From NCBI GenBank assembly GCA_021775715.1, contig JAJFHI010000120.1, positions 1-8,209 on the forward strand: a stretch of DNA of 8,209 nucleotides, read 5' to 3'. A program made the translations under genes and the position numbers. The notes beneath the pieces are model-generated. The model saw nothing but the letters and a program-made list of their open reading frames with translations. It did no database searches and was not told the origin of the DNA. Origin of the DNA: Hyphomicrobiaceae bacterium (lineage in GTDB: Bacteria; Pseudomonadota; Alphaproteobacteria; Rhizobiales; Hyphomicrobiaceae). Below are positions 1 to 6,157 of this stretch, piece after piece. The number at the start of each line of letters is the position of its first letter. Position 1 is the stretch's first letter.

Positions 1-623
1 TCCGCGATCGTGCCAATCTTAAAGCCGTGCTTTTGTGCAAACGGAACGAGATCCGGCATGCGCGCCATCGTACCATCGTCGTTCATGATCTCGCAGATCA
101 CGGCCGCTGGCATCAAACCGGCAATGCGTGCCAGATCAACAGACGCTTCCGTATGTCCTGCCCGGACCAGAACTCCACCATCACGGGCAACCAATGGGAA
201 CACATGGCCCGGCGAAACGATATCGTCGGCAGTTTTCGAAGCGCCGATCGCTGTGGCTATCGTGTGGGCGCGGTCGTGCGCGGAAATGCCGGTCGTAATA
301 CCTTCCTTCGCCTCGATCGACTGTGTGAAGGCCGTGCGATTGCGCGACGCGTTCGCGCGAACCATTTGCTCGAGGCCTAGGTGTTCGGCGTGATTCTTCA
401 TCAGCGTCAGACAGACAAGCCCACGGCCATGCGTTGCCATGAAGTTAATCACGTCGGGAGTCGCCATCTGCGCCGGGGCAACCAGATCGCCCTCGTTCTC
501 CCGATCTTCGGCATCGACCAAAACAACCATCCGGCCATTGCGCATATCGGCGAGAATGTCGTCGATCGGCGATAGCACACTGGAGAAATCATTATCTGCG
601 ACCTTGGTCTGGCCCGTGCTCAC
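1..623 (-). CDS. ribB: 3,4-dihydroxy-2-butanone 4-phosphate synthase (RibB or N-terminal part of RibBA), partial
   Basis: This enzyme converts ribulose 5-phosphate into 3,4-dihydroxy-2-butanone 4-phosphate plus formate, giving the four-carbon precursor of riboflavin in the cytoplasm. The frame is open from 623 to the left edge (207 full codons). Residues 37-47 read DAEDRENEGDL, the acidic Mg-binding signature of the family. The downstream stretches HGRGLVCL, ITTGISAHDRA and RAGHTEASVDLARIAG, and an EIMNDDGTMAR block, are also family hallmarks. I chose the GTG at 623-621 as start: its GTGA overlaps the TGA stop of ribE by 4 nt, a typical translational-coupling junction, and the next in-frame ATG (codon 27) would remove the N-terminal helix before the signature. 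The visible part ends near the end of the DHBP synthase domain (PDLVPFAQKHGFKIGTIA). Whether a GTP cyclohydrolase II-like domain follows, as in RibBA, cannot be seen. Function is secure; fusion state is unknown. Confidence 0.95.
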   Translation of the reverse strand, partial: MSTGQTKVADNDFSSVLSPIDDILADMRNGRMVVLVDAEDRENEGDLVAPAQMATPDVINFMATHGRGLVCLTLMKNHAEHLGLEQMVRANASRNRTAFTQSIEAKEGITTGISAHDRAHTIATAIGASKTADDIVSPGHVFPLVARDGGVLVRAGHTEASVDLARIAGLMPAAVICEIMNDDGTMARMPDLVPFAQKHGFKIGTIA

Positions 624-1213
624 TTGCGGTACTCCATCAGGCGCGCGACGTACCGCGCAAACAGGTCAACCTCGAGATTGACCAAATCACCCGCGGTTTT
701 GGCCCCCCAGGTGGTGACCGTCAAGGTGTGAGGAATAAGATTGACGCCAAATCGGTTGGCCGAAACCTCGTTCACGGTCAAAGACGTGCCATCGAGCGCC
801 ACCGAGCCCTTGGGAGCGACATAAGGCGCGAGGTGTTCCGGGGCCTCAAAAGAAAAGCGACGGCTGTCGCCATCCTCGTTAATGTCCAAAATACGGACAA
901 CACCGTCGATATGGCCTGAGACGACATGCCCTCCAAGCTCGTCTTGCGCCTTCAATGGCCGTTCCAGATTAACTTGGCGCCCTGCCGCCCATTCATCCAG
1001 CGAGGTCTTGGAGAGCGTTTCATTCGAAACATCGACGCTGAATTGCGCGCCTTTGGCATCCGGCACAACCACCGTCGCCGTCAGGCACACGCCATCACAA
1101 GCAATTGAGGCGCCCAAGGGAATGCTGTCTGCAGGATAGGACGTGCGGATCTTAAAGACCCCGCCCTCGCGGGCGACGATTTCACCGACATCGGATATCA
1201 ACCCGGTAAACAT
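620..1213 (-). CDS. ribE: riboflavin synthase, alpha subunit (lumazine-binding type)
   Basis: Riboflavin synthase dismutates two molecules of 6,7-dimethyl-8-ribityllumazine into riboflavin and a pyrimidinedione that is recycled by lumazine synthase. The 197-residue product has the normal family length and the tandem beta-barrel layout. The N-terminal barrel (about 1-97) starts with MFTGLISDVGEI and carries ACDGVCLTA at 38-46. The second barrel (about 98-195) starts after the linker GGHVVSGHIDGV and carries the equivalent ALDGTSLTVNEV at 139-150. The start is well supported by AAGGAG at 1224-1219, 5 nt before the ATG and overlapping the ribD stop codon. It lies 9 nt after ribD and overlaps the ribB start by 4 nt, so it sits inside a coupled riboflavin operon. 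No FMN riboswitch can fit between these genes. Lumazine synthase (ribH) is not in the window; in related genomes it is usually close downstream. Confidence 0.97.
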   Translation of the reverse strand: MFTGLISDVGEIVAREGGVFKIRTSYPADSIPLGASIACDGVCLTATVVVPDAKGAQFSVDVSNETLSKTSLDEWAAGRQVNLERPLKAQDELGGHVVSGHIDGVVRILDINEDGDSRRFSFEAPEHLAPYVAPKGSVALDGTSLTVNEVSANRFGVNLIPHTLTVTTWGAKTAGDLVNLEVDLFARYVARLMEYRK

Positions 1214-1222
1214 GATGGCTCC

Positions 1223-2338
1223 TTACCTCGGCCTGAGACTAATAACATGGTCGTCGCCAATCCGGCGCGCCTGAAAAATTTCGAGATTGGTGTTTGGCAT
1301 GTAATGCGCGACGTCAGACGTCGTGGCCTCAATCGGATCCCGCGATCGGTCCCCAGCACGATAGACGACCACCTCATCGACAAGGCCAGCTTCAGAGAAC
1401 GCATGCCATATTGTCGAACCGCCTTCCACCAACAACCGCGTCACACCGTCGGCAGCAAGAACCTCCAGTATCGCTGGCAACCACAATCGCCCCCCGACGG
1501 TCAATCCCGCACGAACATCGACACCCTTTGGTGCATCTTTCTTGGCCTGCGCCGCCGCCATATCGCCTGGATAGAAGACACGCACCGGCACTTTGTCAGC
1601 GGTTTGAAACAAGCGATATTCCGGCCCAAGTACGGCATTTCCTGCCAACACGACACGTAGAGGCGAGCGGTGCGCAAGACCTGGAAGTCGGCATGTCAAA
1701 TCCGGGTTATCATCGCGTAATGTACCAGCACCAACCAGAATGGCATCAGCCTCAGCACGCAGCAAAGCCCCATGCGCACGGGCCTCAGGACTTGTCACCC
1801 ATTGTGGTTGACCAGCGCCACCAAGTGCAATCCGGCCATCGCGACCAAGCGCCAGTTTCAGCTGAACAAACGGTCGCCGCTCAGAAACGCGAAGTACATG
1901 CCCGCGTGTTACCCAGCGCCCTTCATCAAGGCGGATACTGCGCACGACATCAATTCCGGCATCGCGTAATTGCTCTAGCCCGCGACCTGAAACACGCGGA
2001 TCGGGATCTGTGATGCCGCACACCACGCGGGCAATGCCAGCCTCAAGGATTGCCGAGACACATGGCGGTGTTTGGCCAAAGTGTGAGCAGGGCTCAAGTG
2101 TTACATAGAGCGTGCCGCCGCGTGCTCGTTCGCCAGCCACGTCCAACGCAACCGGTTCGCCGTGCGGACGCCCGCCCGGTTGTGTCCAACCGCGTCCGAG
2201 AATTTCACCTGATTGCTCGTCGACGACGACGGCACCGACTGACGGATTAGGCGCCGTGGTGCCAAGTCCGCGCCGGGCCATCGCCAACGCGATGTCCATC
2301 ATCTGGGCGTCAAATTCGGGACCACTCGAAACAGCCAT
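1223..2338 (-). CDS. ribD: bifunctional diaminohydroxyphosphoribosylaminopyrimidine deaminase / 5-amino-6-(5-phosphoribosylamino)uracil reductase
   Basis: RibD carries out the second and third steps of riboflavin synthesis from GTP: deamination of the pyrimidine, then NADPH-dependent reduction of the ribose side chain. The 371-residue protein has both domains. The N-terminal cytidine-deaminase-like domain (about 10-150) shows APNPSVGAVVV (29-39), H59-G60-E61, and PCSHFGQTPPC with the zinc cysteines C84 and C93. The reductase domain (about 155-370) shows RPFVQLKLAL, RAEADAILVGAGTLRDDNPDLTCR and LLVEGGSTIWHAF. The zinc/catalytic triplet is HGE here where HAE is usual; the ligand His and proton-shuttling Glu are both kept, so activity is expected. 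The first ATG after nrdR is used: only 6 nt separate the genes, and a modest GAGG at 2346-2343 overlaps the nrdR stop, suggesting translational coupling. Assignment is very secure. Confidence 0.97.
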   Translation of the reverse strand: MAVSSGPEFDAQMMDIALAMARRGLGTTAPNPSVGAVVVDEQSGEILGRGWTQPGGRPHGEPVALDVAGERARGGTLYVTLEPCSHFGQTPPCVSAILEAGIARVVCGITDPDPRVSGRGLEQLRDAGIDVVRSIRLDEGRWVTRGHVLRVSERRPFVQLKLALGRDGRIALGGAGQPQWVTSPEARAHGALLRAEADAILVGAGTLRDDNPDLTCRLPGLAHRSPLRVVLAGNAVLGPEYRLFQTADKVPVRVFYPGDMAAAQAKKDAPKGVDVRAGLTVGGRLWLPAILEVLAADGVTRLLVEGGSTIWHAFSEAGLVDEVVVYRAGDRSRDPIEATTSDVAHYMPNTNLEIFQARRIGDDHVISLRPR

Positions 2339-2344
2339 TCGACC

Positions 2345-2875
2345 TCAGCGCGACTTTGCTGATGGGAGAGGAACAACGTCGGATTGCTTGGCCGTTTCTG
2401 ATGGCTCGGAAACGGGTTCGTCGCCTTGCCGCGCGATCTCGCCAAGCACATCTTCAAAGTCCGCCACTTCGCGAAAATCACGATAGACCGAGGCAAAGCG
2501 CACGTAAGCGACCGGGTCCAGTCCGCGCAACGCTTCCATCACCATTTCGCCGATGGTGGATGATGGTATTTCAGATTCACCGCTGCTTTCCAATTGGCGC
2601 GCAATACCGGAGATCATACGATCCATGCGCTCTTCTCCAGCCGGGCGTTTGCGCAGCGCAATGCCGACTGACTTGGATAGCTTATCACGATCAAACGGAA
2701 CCTTCCGGCCAGACCTTTTGACGACCATCAGTTCGCGCAGCTGTACACGTTCAAAGGTCGTAAAGCGTCCACCGCAATCCGGGCAAACCCGGCGCCGGCG
2801 AATCGCAGCATTTTCCTCGGTCGGACGGCTGTCTTTGACCTGAGTATCCCCACAAGCACAATACGGGCAGCGCAT
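2345..2875 (-). CDS. nrdR: transcriptional repressor NrdR (Zn ribbon plus ATP-cone)
   Basis: NrdR represses ribonucleotide reductase genes by binding paired NrdR boxes and senses ATP/dATP through its ATP-cone. The 176-residue product begins with the canonical MRCPYC. Four zinc cysteines are visible at 3, 6, 31 and 34 (CPYC and CPDC), followed by GGRFTTFERVQ. The ATP-cone spans about 46-136 and includes LMVVKRSGRKVPFDRDKL and the YVRFASVYRDF end. A polar tail of about 35 residues, rich in E, S and P, follows and is less typical. A TTG at 2890 would add five residues, but the ATG at 2875 is preferred because the family starts at MRCPYC and GGAG lies 9 nt upstream. It heads the nrdR-ribD-ribE-ribB run, a common arrangement in alphaproteobacteria and other bacteria. 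No ribonucleotide reductase gene or clear NrdR box pair is seen in this window, so its targets lie elsewhere. Confidence 0.96.
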   Translation of the reverse strand: MRCPYCACGDTQVKDSRPTEENAAIRRRRVCPDCGGRFTTFERVQLRELMVVKRSGRKVPFDRDKLSKSVGIALRKRPAGEERMDRMISGIARQLESSGESEIPSSTIGEMVMEALRGLDPVAYVRFASVYRDFREVADFEDVLGEIARQGDEPVSEPSETAKQSDVVPLPSAKSR

Positions 2876-2884
2876 TCGCCTTGG

Positions 2885-2888
2885 CTCC
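2885..2888 (-). promoter_or_regulatory. ribosome binding site deciding the nrdR start
   Basis: GGAG on the minus strand, 9 nt before the ATG at 2875. It overlaps the alternative TTG codon at 2890-2888, which therefore cannot use it, so the ATG start is favoured. Confidence 0.7.
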
Positions 2889-2894
2889 AAAGTG

Positions 2895-2933
2895 AAAAAA
2901 GTAAGGGCGCCACGGTATTGATCCGCAGCGCCC
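2895..2933 (-). terminator. intrinsic terminator after glyA, also in the nrdR leader
   Basis: On the minus-strand RNA the arms 2933-2923 and 2915-2905 pair over 11 positions: six GC/CG pairs at the base, two G-U wobbles, then three more GC pairs, around a 7-nt loop. The tail is UUACUUUUUU (2904-2895). This is a standard Rho-independent terminator placed 61 nt past the glyA stop. Its U-tract ends only 6 nt before the nrdR Shine-Dalgarno sequence, so it also forms the 5' leader of any nrdR transcript that starts upstream. Confidence 0.85.
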
Positions 2934-2937
2934 GGTA

Positions 2938-2966
2938 GTCATATCGGCTTTAGCGGCTTGAAGAAA
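2938..2966 (-). promoter_or_regulatory. weak candidate promoter for the nrdR-rib operon
   Basis: Between the glyA stop and the terminator hairpin, the best sigma70-like pair I can find is TTTCTT, a 17-nt spacer, then TATGAC at 2943-2938. Neither box is strong. A start at about 2931 would fall in the first arm of the terminator and break its stem. This is tentative; expression by read-through from glyA is equally possible. Confidence 0.2.
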
Positions 2967-2994
2967 GTCGCCTATTGATTTAGCTCACGCGAAA

Positions 2995-4299
2995 CTAGCC
3001 ATAAATTGGGAAACGCTTACAAAGCGCGATTGCTTCCGCCTTGACCTTTTGTTCAACGGCACCGTTTCCATCAGGACCATTTGCAGCCAGACCTTCCAGC
3101 ACTTCGGCGATCATACGACCGATGTCTTGGAATTCACTGACACCGAAACCACGTGTGGTCCCAGCTGGTGCGCCAAGACGGATCCCTGACGTCACCATCG
3201 GCTTTTCAGGGTCAAACGGAACACCGTTCTTGTTGCAGGTGATGTTGGCACGGCCAAGTGCTTCTTCCGAGATATTGCCCGTGACCTTCTTTGGTCGAAG
3301 GTCAACCAGTATAAGGTGGGAATCGGTGCCGCCTGACACAAGATCGAAGCCAGCCTGGACCAGAACCTCACCCATCGCTTTGGCGTTCTCGATCACGTTC
3401 TTTGTATAGACCTTGAAGTCCGGCTTCAGGGCTTCACCGAACGCCACCGCTTTACCCGCGATGACATGCATAAGTGGTCCGCCCTGAATGCCAGGGAAGA
3501 TTGCCGAGTTGAACTTCTTGGCCAAGTCACCTTCGTTCGTGAGGATCATGCCACCGCGTGGGCCACGCAATGTCTTGTGCGTTGTCGTTGTCACGGCGTG
3601 CGCGTGCGGGAATGGGCTTGGAAACAATCCTGCCGCAACGAGACCTGCAAAATGTGCCATGTCGACCAGGAAGTAAGCACCGACCTCGTCGGCTATTTCG
3701 CGGAAGGCTGCAAAGTCGATAACGCGTGGATAGGCCGATCCACCGGCAATAATGAGCTTCGGCTTGTGCTCTTTTGCCAGCGCACGCACTTCGTCCATAA
3801 CGATCAGGTGCGTTTTTGGATCGACCCCGTAGTGCACAGCATTGAACCACTTGCCCGACTGGTTGACTGTGGCACCGTGCGTGAGGTGACCACCGGCTGA
3901 CAGGCTGAGGCCCAGGATCGTGTCGCCTGGCTTAAGCAGCGCGTTAAATACACCTTGGTTTGCCTGGCTGCCCGAGTTTGGCTGCACATTAGCAAACTGA
4001 CAATTGAAGAGCTTCTTGGCACGATCGCGTGCCAGACTTTCAGCAAGGTCGACATACTGGCAACCGCCATAGTAGCGACGGCCCGGATATCCCTCGGCGT
4101 ACTTATTTGTGAGCACGCTGCCAGCGGCTTCCAGAACCGCCTTGGAAACAATGTTCTCAGATGCGATCAGCTCGATCTCATATTGCTGGCGGCCCAATTC
4201 CTTTTGGATGATGCCGGCAATATCAGGATCTGTTTCGGCGAGCGAGCCGCTAAAGAATGTGGATTTTGGTGCCCCAGACTCGGCCTTAAGTGTCGACAT
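2995..4299 (-). CDS. glyA: serine hydroxymethyltransferase
   Basis: This PLP enzyme interconverts serine plus tetrahydrofolate with glycine plus 5,10-methylene-tetrahydrofolate, the main cytoplasmic source of glycine and one-carbon units. With the ATG at 4299 the product is 434 residues, normal for the family. Visible signatures are ELIASENIVS (about 43-52), TNKYAEGYPGRRYYGGCQYVD (about 64-84), VDMAHFAGLVAAG with the PLP-nitrogen Asp at 213, and TTTTHKTLRGPRGG with the Schiff-base lysine at 242. An upstream in-frame ATG at 4317 would add six residues but has no ribosome binding site, whereas AGAGGA at 4309-4304 is well placed for the 4299 start. It lies downstream of and co-oriented with hemA, which uses glycine as substrate. 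The gene is followed by an intrinsic terminator, so it looks like its own transcription unit, preceded by more than 300 nt of non-coding DNA. Confidence 0.98.
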   Translation of the reverse strand: MSTLKAESGAPKSTFFSGSLAETDPDIAGIIQKELGRQQYEIELIASENIVSKAVLEAAGSVLTNKYAEGYPGRRYYGGCQYVDLAESLARDRAKKLFNCQFANVQPNSGSQANQGVFNALLKPGDTILGLSLSAGGHLTHGATVNQSGKWFNAVHYGVDPKTHLIVMDEVRALAKEHKPKLIIAGGSAYPRVIDFAAFREIADEVGAYFLVDMAHFAGLVAAGLFPSPFPHAHAVTTTTHKTLRGPRGGMILTNEGDLAKKFNSAIFPGIQGGPLMHVIAGKAVAFGEALKPDFKVYTKNVIENAKAMGEVLVQAGFDLVSGGTDSHLILVDLRPKKVTGNISEEALGRANITCNKNGVPFDPEKPMVTSGIRLGAPAGTTRGFGVSEFQDIGRMIAEVLEGLAANGPDGNGAVEQKVKAEAIALCKRFPIYG

Positions 4300-4303
4300 C
4301 TTG

Positions 4304-4309
4304 TCCTCT
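4304..4309 (-). promoter_or_regulatory. ribosome binding site deciding the glyA start
   Basis: AGAGGA on the minus strand ends 4 nt before the ATG at 4299. The alternative ATG at 4317 lies upstream of this site and has no purine-rich element of its own, so the shorter protein is chosen. Confidence 0.75.
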
Positions 4310-4363
4310 CTGATCATCTGATCGCTGTGAATATATCGATCTATTCTTTATGCTTGGAGCCGA

Positions 4364-4378
4364 GTTCTGCGAACGTTC
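4364..4378. promoter_or_regulatory. candidate LexA (SOS) box ahead of glyA
   Basis: The + strand reads GTTCTGCGAACGTTC, which is GTTC-N7-GTTC; the minus strand reads GAAC-N7-GAAC. This direct repeat is the established alphaproteobacterial LexA operator, unlike the palindromic gamma-proteobacterial one. It is centred about 72 nt upstream of the glyA start codon, next to a weak -10-like CATAAA (4352-4347). A bare 8-base match is expected about once in every few windows of this size by chance, so position rather than the match alone makes it interesting. Confidence 0.35.
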
Positions 4379-4538
4379 CACCCGGCAAATGCATGATCTT
4401 GGTCGAAGCGCCAAATACCATAAAACTTCTAAGGCGTAACCTACCGCAAATGGTGGGGTGGCCGACCTTTTGACGATCTGGCTCCGTGCGTGCGACGCCG
4501 AGTAGTTGTGTCGCGGATCAGAAAGCCCCCAAATGCGA

Positions 4539-4571
4539 TCTCGCTCCACGGCTGAAATGCGTAGAGCGAGA
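4539..4571 (-). repeat. 8-bp inverted repeat / stem-loop downstream of hemA
   Basis: Arms TCTCGCTC (4539-4546) and GAGCGAGA (4564-4571) are perfectly complementary, separated by 17 nt. It lies about 55-85 nt past the hemA stop. There is no U-tract on either side, so it is not a textbook terminator; it may end or stabilise the hemA transcript, or be a protein site. GAAATGC occurs twice here (4554-4560 and 4570-4576). Confidence 0.4.
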
Positions 4572-4624
4572 AATGCCGATCGATGATGACCTGACGACGC
4601 GAATTTGAGTTTGAATAGCGTTTT

Positions 4625-5857
4625 TTACTCAGCAGCCAACTTGATGAATTCACCTGTCGCCATTGGGCAGGCGCTCCACAGTTCTGTCAGAGACGCGACA
4701 AGATGGTTGATCTGCTCATCCGTGTGAACTGGTGATGGCGTCAAACGGATGCGCTCAGTGCCCTTCGGAACCGTTGGGTAGTTGATGGGTTGGACGTAGA
4801 TTCCGTAGCGGTCCAGCAGTGCATCGGTCACAGCCTTGCAATGAACAGGATCGCCAACCATCACCGGGACAATGTGGCTTGGACCATCAATCAGCGGCAG
4901 GCCAGCATCGGTAATGCGCGCCTTCAATTGTGCCACCCGCGCTTGGTGTGCCTCGCGCTCATCGTTGCTGGTCTTCAAGTGACGGATGCTCGCCAGGGCA
5001 CCGGCTGCAATTGCAGGCGCCAGCGATGTTGTAAAGATAAAGCCCGAAGCAAAGCAGCGAATTGCATCGCAAATGTCACGGCGGGCGGCGATGTAACCAC
5101 CCATGACGCCGAAGCCTTTGGCCAGTGTTCCATTGATAATGTCGATGCGATCCATCACACCATCGCGCTCGGCAATGCCGCCACCGCGTGGCCCGTACAT
5201 GCCCACCGCGTGCACTTCGTCGATGTAGGTCATGGCATTGTAGCGCTCAGCCAGATCGCAGATTTCTTTGATTGGCGCGATGTGACCGTCCATCGAATAG
5301 ACGCTCTCAAATGCGATTATCTTCGGTATATCGCGGTCGTATTTCTTCAGGCGTTCTTCAAGATCCTGAATATCGTTGTGACGCCAGATTTCCTTCCGGC
5401 ATTTGCCATGACGTATGCCAGCAATCATCGACGCATGGTTTTTCTCGTCGGAGAAAATCACAGCGCCAGGAATAAGATCGGCGATGGTCGAAAGCGTGGC
5501 ATCATTGGCGACAAAGGCGGACGTGAACAGCAGTGCTGATTCCTTGCCATGCAAGTCAGCAAGCTCGGCTTCCAGATCGACATGGTAATGGGTCGTGCCT
5601 GAGATATTGCGCGTGCCACCGGAGCCGGCACCGACCGAATCCAGCGCCTCATGCATCGCGGCGATGACCTTCGGGTTCTGTCCCATGCCGAGATAATCGT
5701 TCGAGCACCAGACGGTTATCTCGTCAGATGTCTCGCCGGAGAAATATTTCGCCCGGGGGAAGTTGCCACGCTGGCGCTTTAGATCCGCAAATACTCGGTA
5801 GCGGCCCTCGCGATGGACCTGCGCCAACGCCCCTTCGAAATGCTTTTTATAGTCCAT
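4625..5857 (-). CDS. hemA: 5-aminolevulinate synthase (Shemin pathway)
   Basis: This PLP enzyme condenses glycine with succinyl-CoA to 5-aminolevulinate, CO2 and CoA, the committed step of tetrapyrrole synthesis in alphaproteobacteria; most other bacteria use glutamyl-tRNA instead. The 410-residue product begins MDYKKHFEGAL, like characterised family members. Motifs seen: HREGRYRVFADLKRQRGNFP near the N-terminus, WCSNDYLGMGQNP, the glycine-rich GSGGTRNISGTTHYH at about 78-92, YIDEVHAVGMYGPRGGG with the PLP Asp at 213, and NGTLAKGFGVMGGY with the Schiff-base lysine at 247. An upstream in-frame GTG at 5863 would add two residues; the ATG at 5857 fits the family better, though its ribosome binding site is weak (AGAG nearby). 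The upstream region carries an FNR/FixK-type box and a repeat cluster, so oxygen-linked control is likely. Glycine-producing glyA follows in the same orientation. Length and motifs leave little doubt. Confidence 0.98.
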   Translation of the reverse strand: MDYKKHFEGALAQVHREGRYRVFADLKRQRGNFPRAKYFSGETSDEITVWCSNDYLGMGQNPKVIAAMHEALDSVGAGSGGTRNISGTTHYHVDLEAELADLHGKESALLFTSAFVANDATLSTIADLIPGAVIFSDEKNHASMIAGIRHGKCRKEIWRHNDIQDLEERLKKYDRDIPKIIAFESVYSMDGHIAPIKEICDLAERYNAMTYIDEVHAVGMYGPRGGGIAERDGVMDRIDIINGTLAKGFGVMGGYIAARRDICDAIRCFASGFIFTTSLAPAIAAGALASIRHLKTSNDEREAHQARVAQLKARITDAGLPLIDGPSHIVPVMVGDPVHCKAVTDALLDRYGIYVQPINYPTVPKGTERIRLTPSPVHTDEQINHLVASLTELWSACPMATGEFIKLAAE

Positions 5858-5938
5858 CGACACTCTATCGCTCGCCCTTATTCTTAGCTTTTATGTCAGT
5901 GAAGTCCCGCCGCCGCATAGCCCACCAATTGTCGCGCT

Positions 5939-6047
5939 GTGCATGGGGTTAACCACACCGTGGCCCTCCAAATTGGCTATATGTTGTGCATTATAAGTGC
6001 ATGCAGATCGTGACGCTGTCGAGGCCAATTTTTGCACTTGTTTGCAC
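5939..6047. repeat. cluster of five GTGCA/TGCAC motifs in the hemA promoter region
   Basis: GTGCAT occurs at 5939-5944, 5986-5991 and 5997-6002; TTTGCAC occurs at 6031-6037 and 6041-6047. The copies at 5986 and 5997 are 11 bp apart and flank the TATAAT. The two TTTGCAC copies are 10 bp apart and inverted with respect to them. Helical-turn spacing suggests a cooperatively bound operator. The binding protein is unknown to me. Confidence 0.45.
5990..5995 (-). promoter_or_regulatory. candidate hemA -10 element
   Basis: A perfect TATAAT on the minus strand, which would give an untranslated leader of about 125 nt. At a 17-nt spacing the -35 position reads CAGCGT, a very poor match, so an activator would be needed or this is not the promoter. 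It overlaps a pair of ATGCAC direct repeats. Confidence 0.35.
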
Positions 6048-6121
6048 CGAAGCCGGTCCACTTGTCGCGCGTATCTCCCGTTTCATGCCAATCTGTATGC
6101 AATGACCCCATTTTTTCGACC

Positions 6122-6135
6122 TTGAGCTAGATCAA
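6122..6135. promoter_or_regulatory. FNR/FixK/FnrL-type box upstream of hemA
   Basis: TTGAGCTAGATCAA matches TTGA-N6-TCAA perfectly and the fuller TTGAT-N4-ATCAA at 9 of 10 defined positions. Crp/Fnr-family regulators such as FnrL, FixK and AadR bind such sites in alphaproteobacteria, and hemA is a known target in several. If it acts as a class II activator site centred near -41.5, the start would be at about 6087, with CATACA as a weak -10. It lies 265 nt from the start codon and just outside the ldtP terminator. Confidence 0.6.
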
Positions 6136-6157
6136 CCCAGAAAATCAGTGGTCGCAC

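Larger units (their letters stand above)
4300..4624 (-). other. hemA-glyA intergenic region, glyA leader
   Basis: These 325 bases have no convincing gene. Short open frames exist but they overlap hemA or glyA, lack ribosome binding sites and resemble nothing known to me. I looked for a glycine or folate riboswitch and could not support one. The region holds a stem-loop (4539-4571), several AAATGC/GCATTT copies (4386-4577) and a LexA-type direct repeat (4364-4378). A weak -10-like CATAAA lies at 4352-4347, just downstream of that repeat on the minus strand. The actual glyA promoter is not obvious. Confidence 0.6.
5858..6157 (-). other. hemA upstream control region
   Basis: About 300 non-coding bases between the ldtP terminator and hemA. 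In order toward hemA it holds an FNR/FixK-type box (6135-6122), paired TTTGCAC repeats (6047-6031), a TATAAT flanked by paired ATGCAC repeats (6002-5986), a GGTTAACC palindrome (5947-5954) and another GTGCAT (5939-5944). No open frame here looks coding. Confidence 0.6.

Noticed and set aside
600..640. FMN riboswitch ahead of ribB
   Set aside because: ribE and ribB overlap by 4 nt and nothing resembling the RFN core is present.
1294..2013. Long open frame (239 codons) on the + strand opposite ribD
   Set aside because: It lies wholly antisense to a secure ribD, its product is rich in H, R, P and Q with no family resemblance, and GC-biased codon use on the other strand explains it.
4300..4624. 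Glycine or tetrahydrofolate riboswitch ahead of glyA
   Set aside because: I could not find the conserved cores or paired helices of either class; only one simple stem-loop is visible.
4441..4653. 70-codon minus-strand frame after hemA
   Set aside because: It begins inside hemA in another frame, has no ribosome binding site and no similarity to any family I recognise.
4790..5539. Open frame of 249 codons on the + strand opposite hemA
   Set aside because: It is fully antisense to hemA, has no recognisable domain, and its composition is typical of a mirror frame.
5947..5954. GGTTAACC palindrome in the hemA leader as a CtrA or other operator
   Set aside because: It is a single 8-bp palindrome; the second TTAA at the CtrA spacing is missing.
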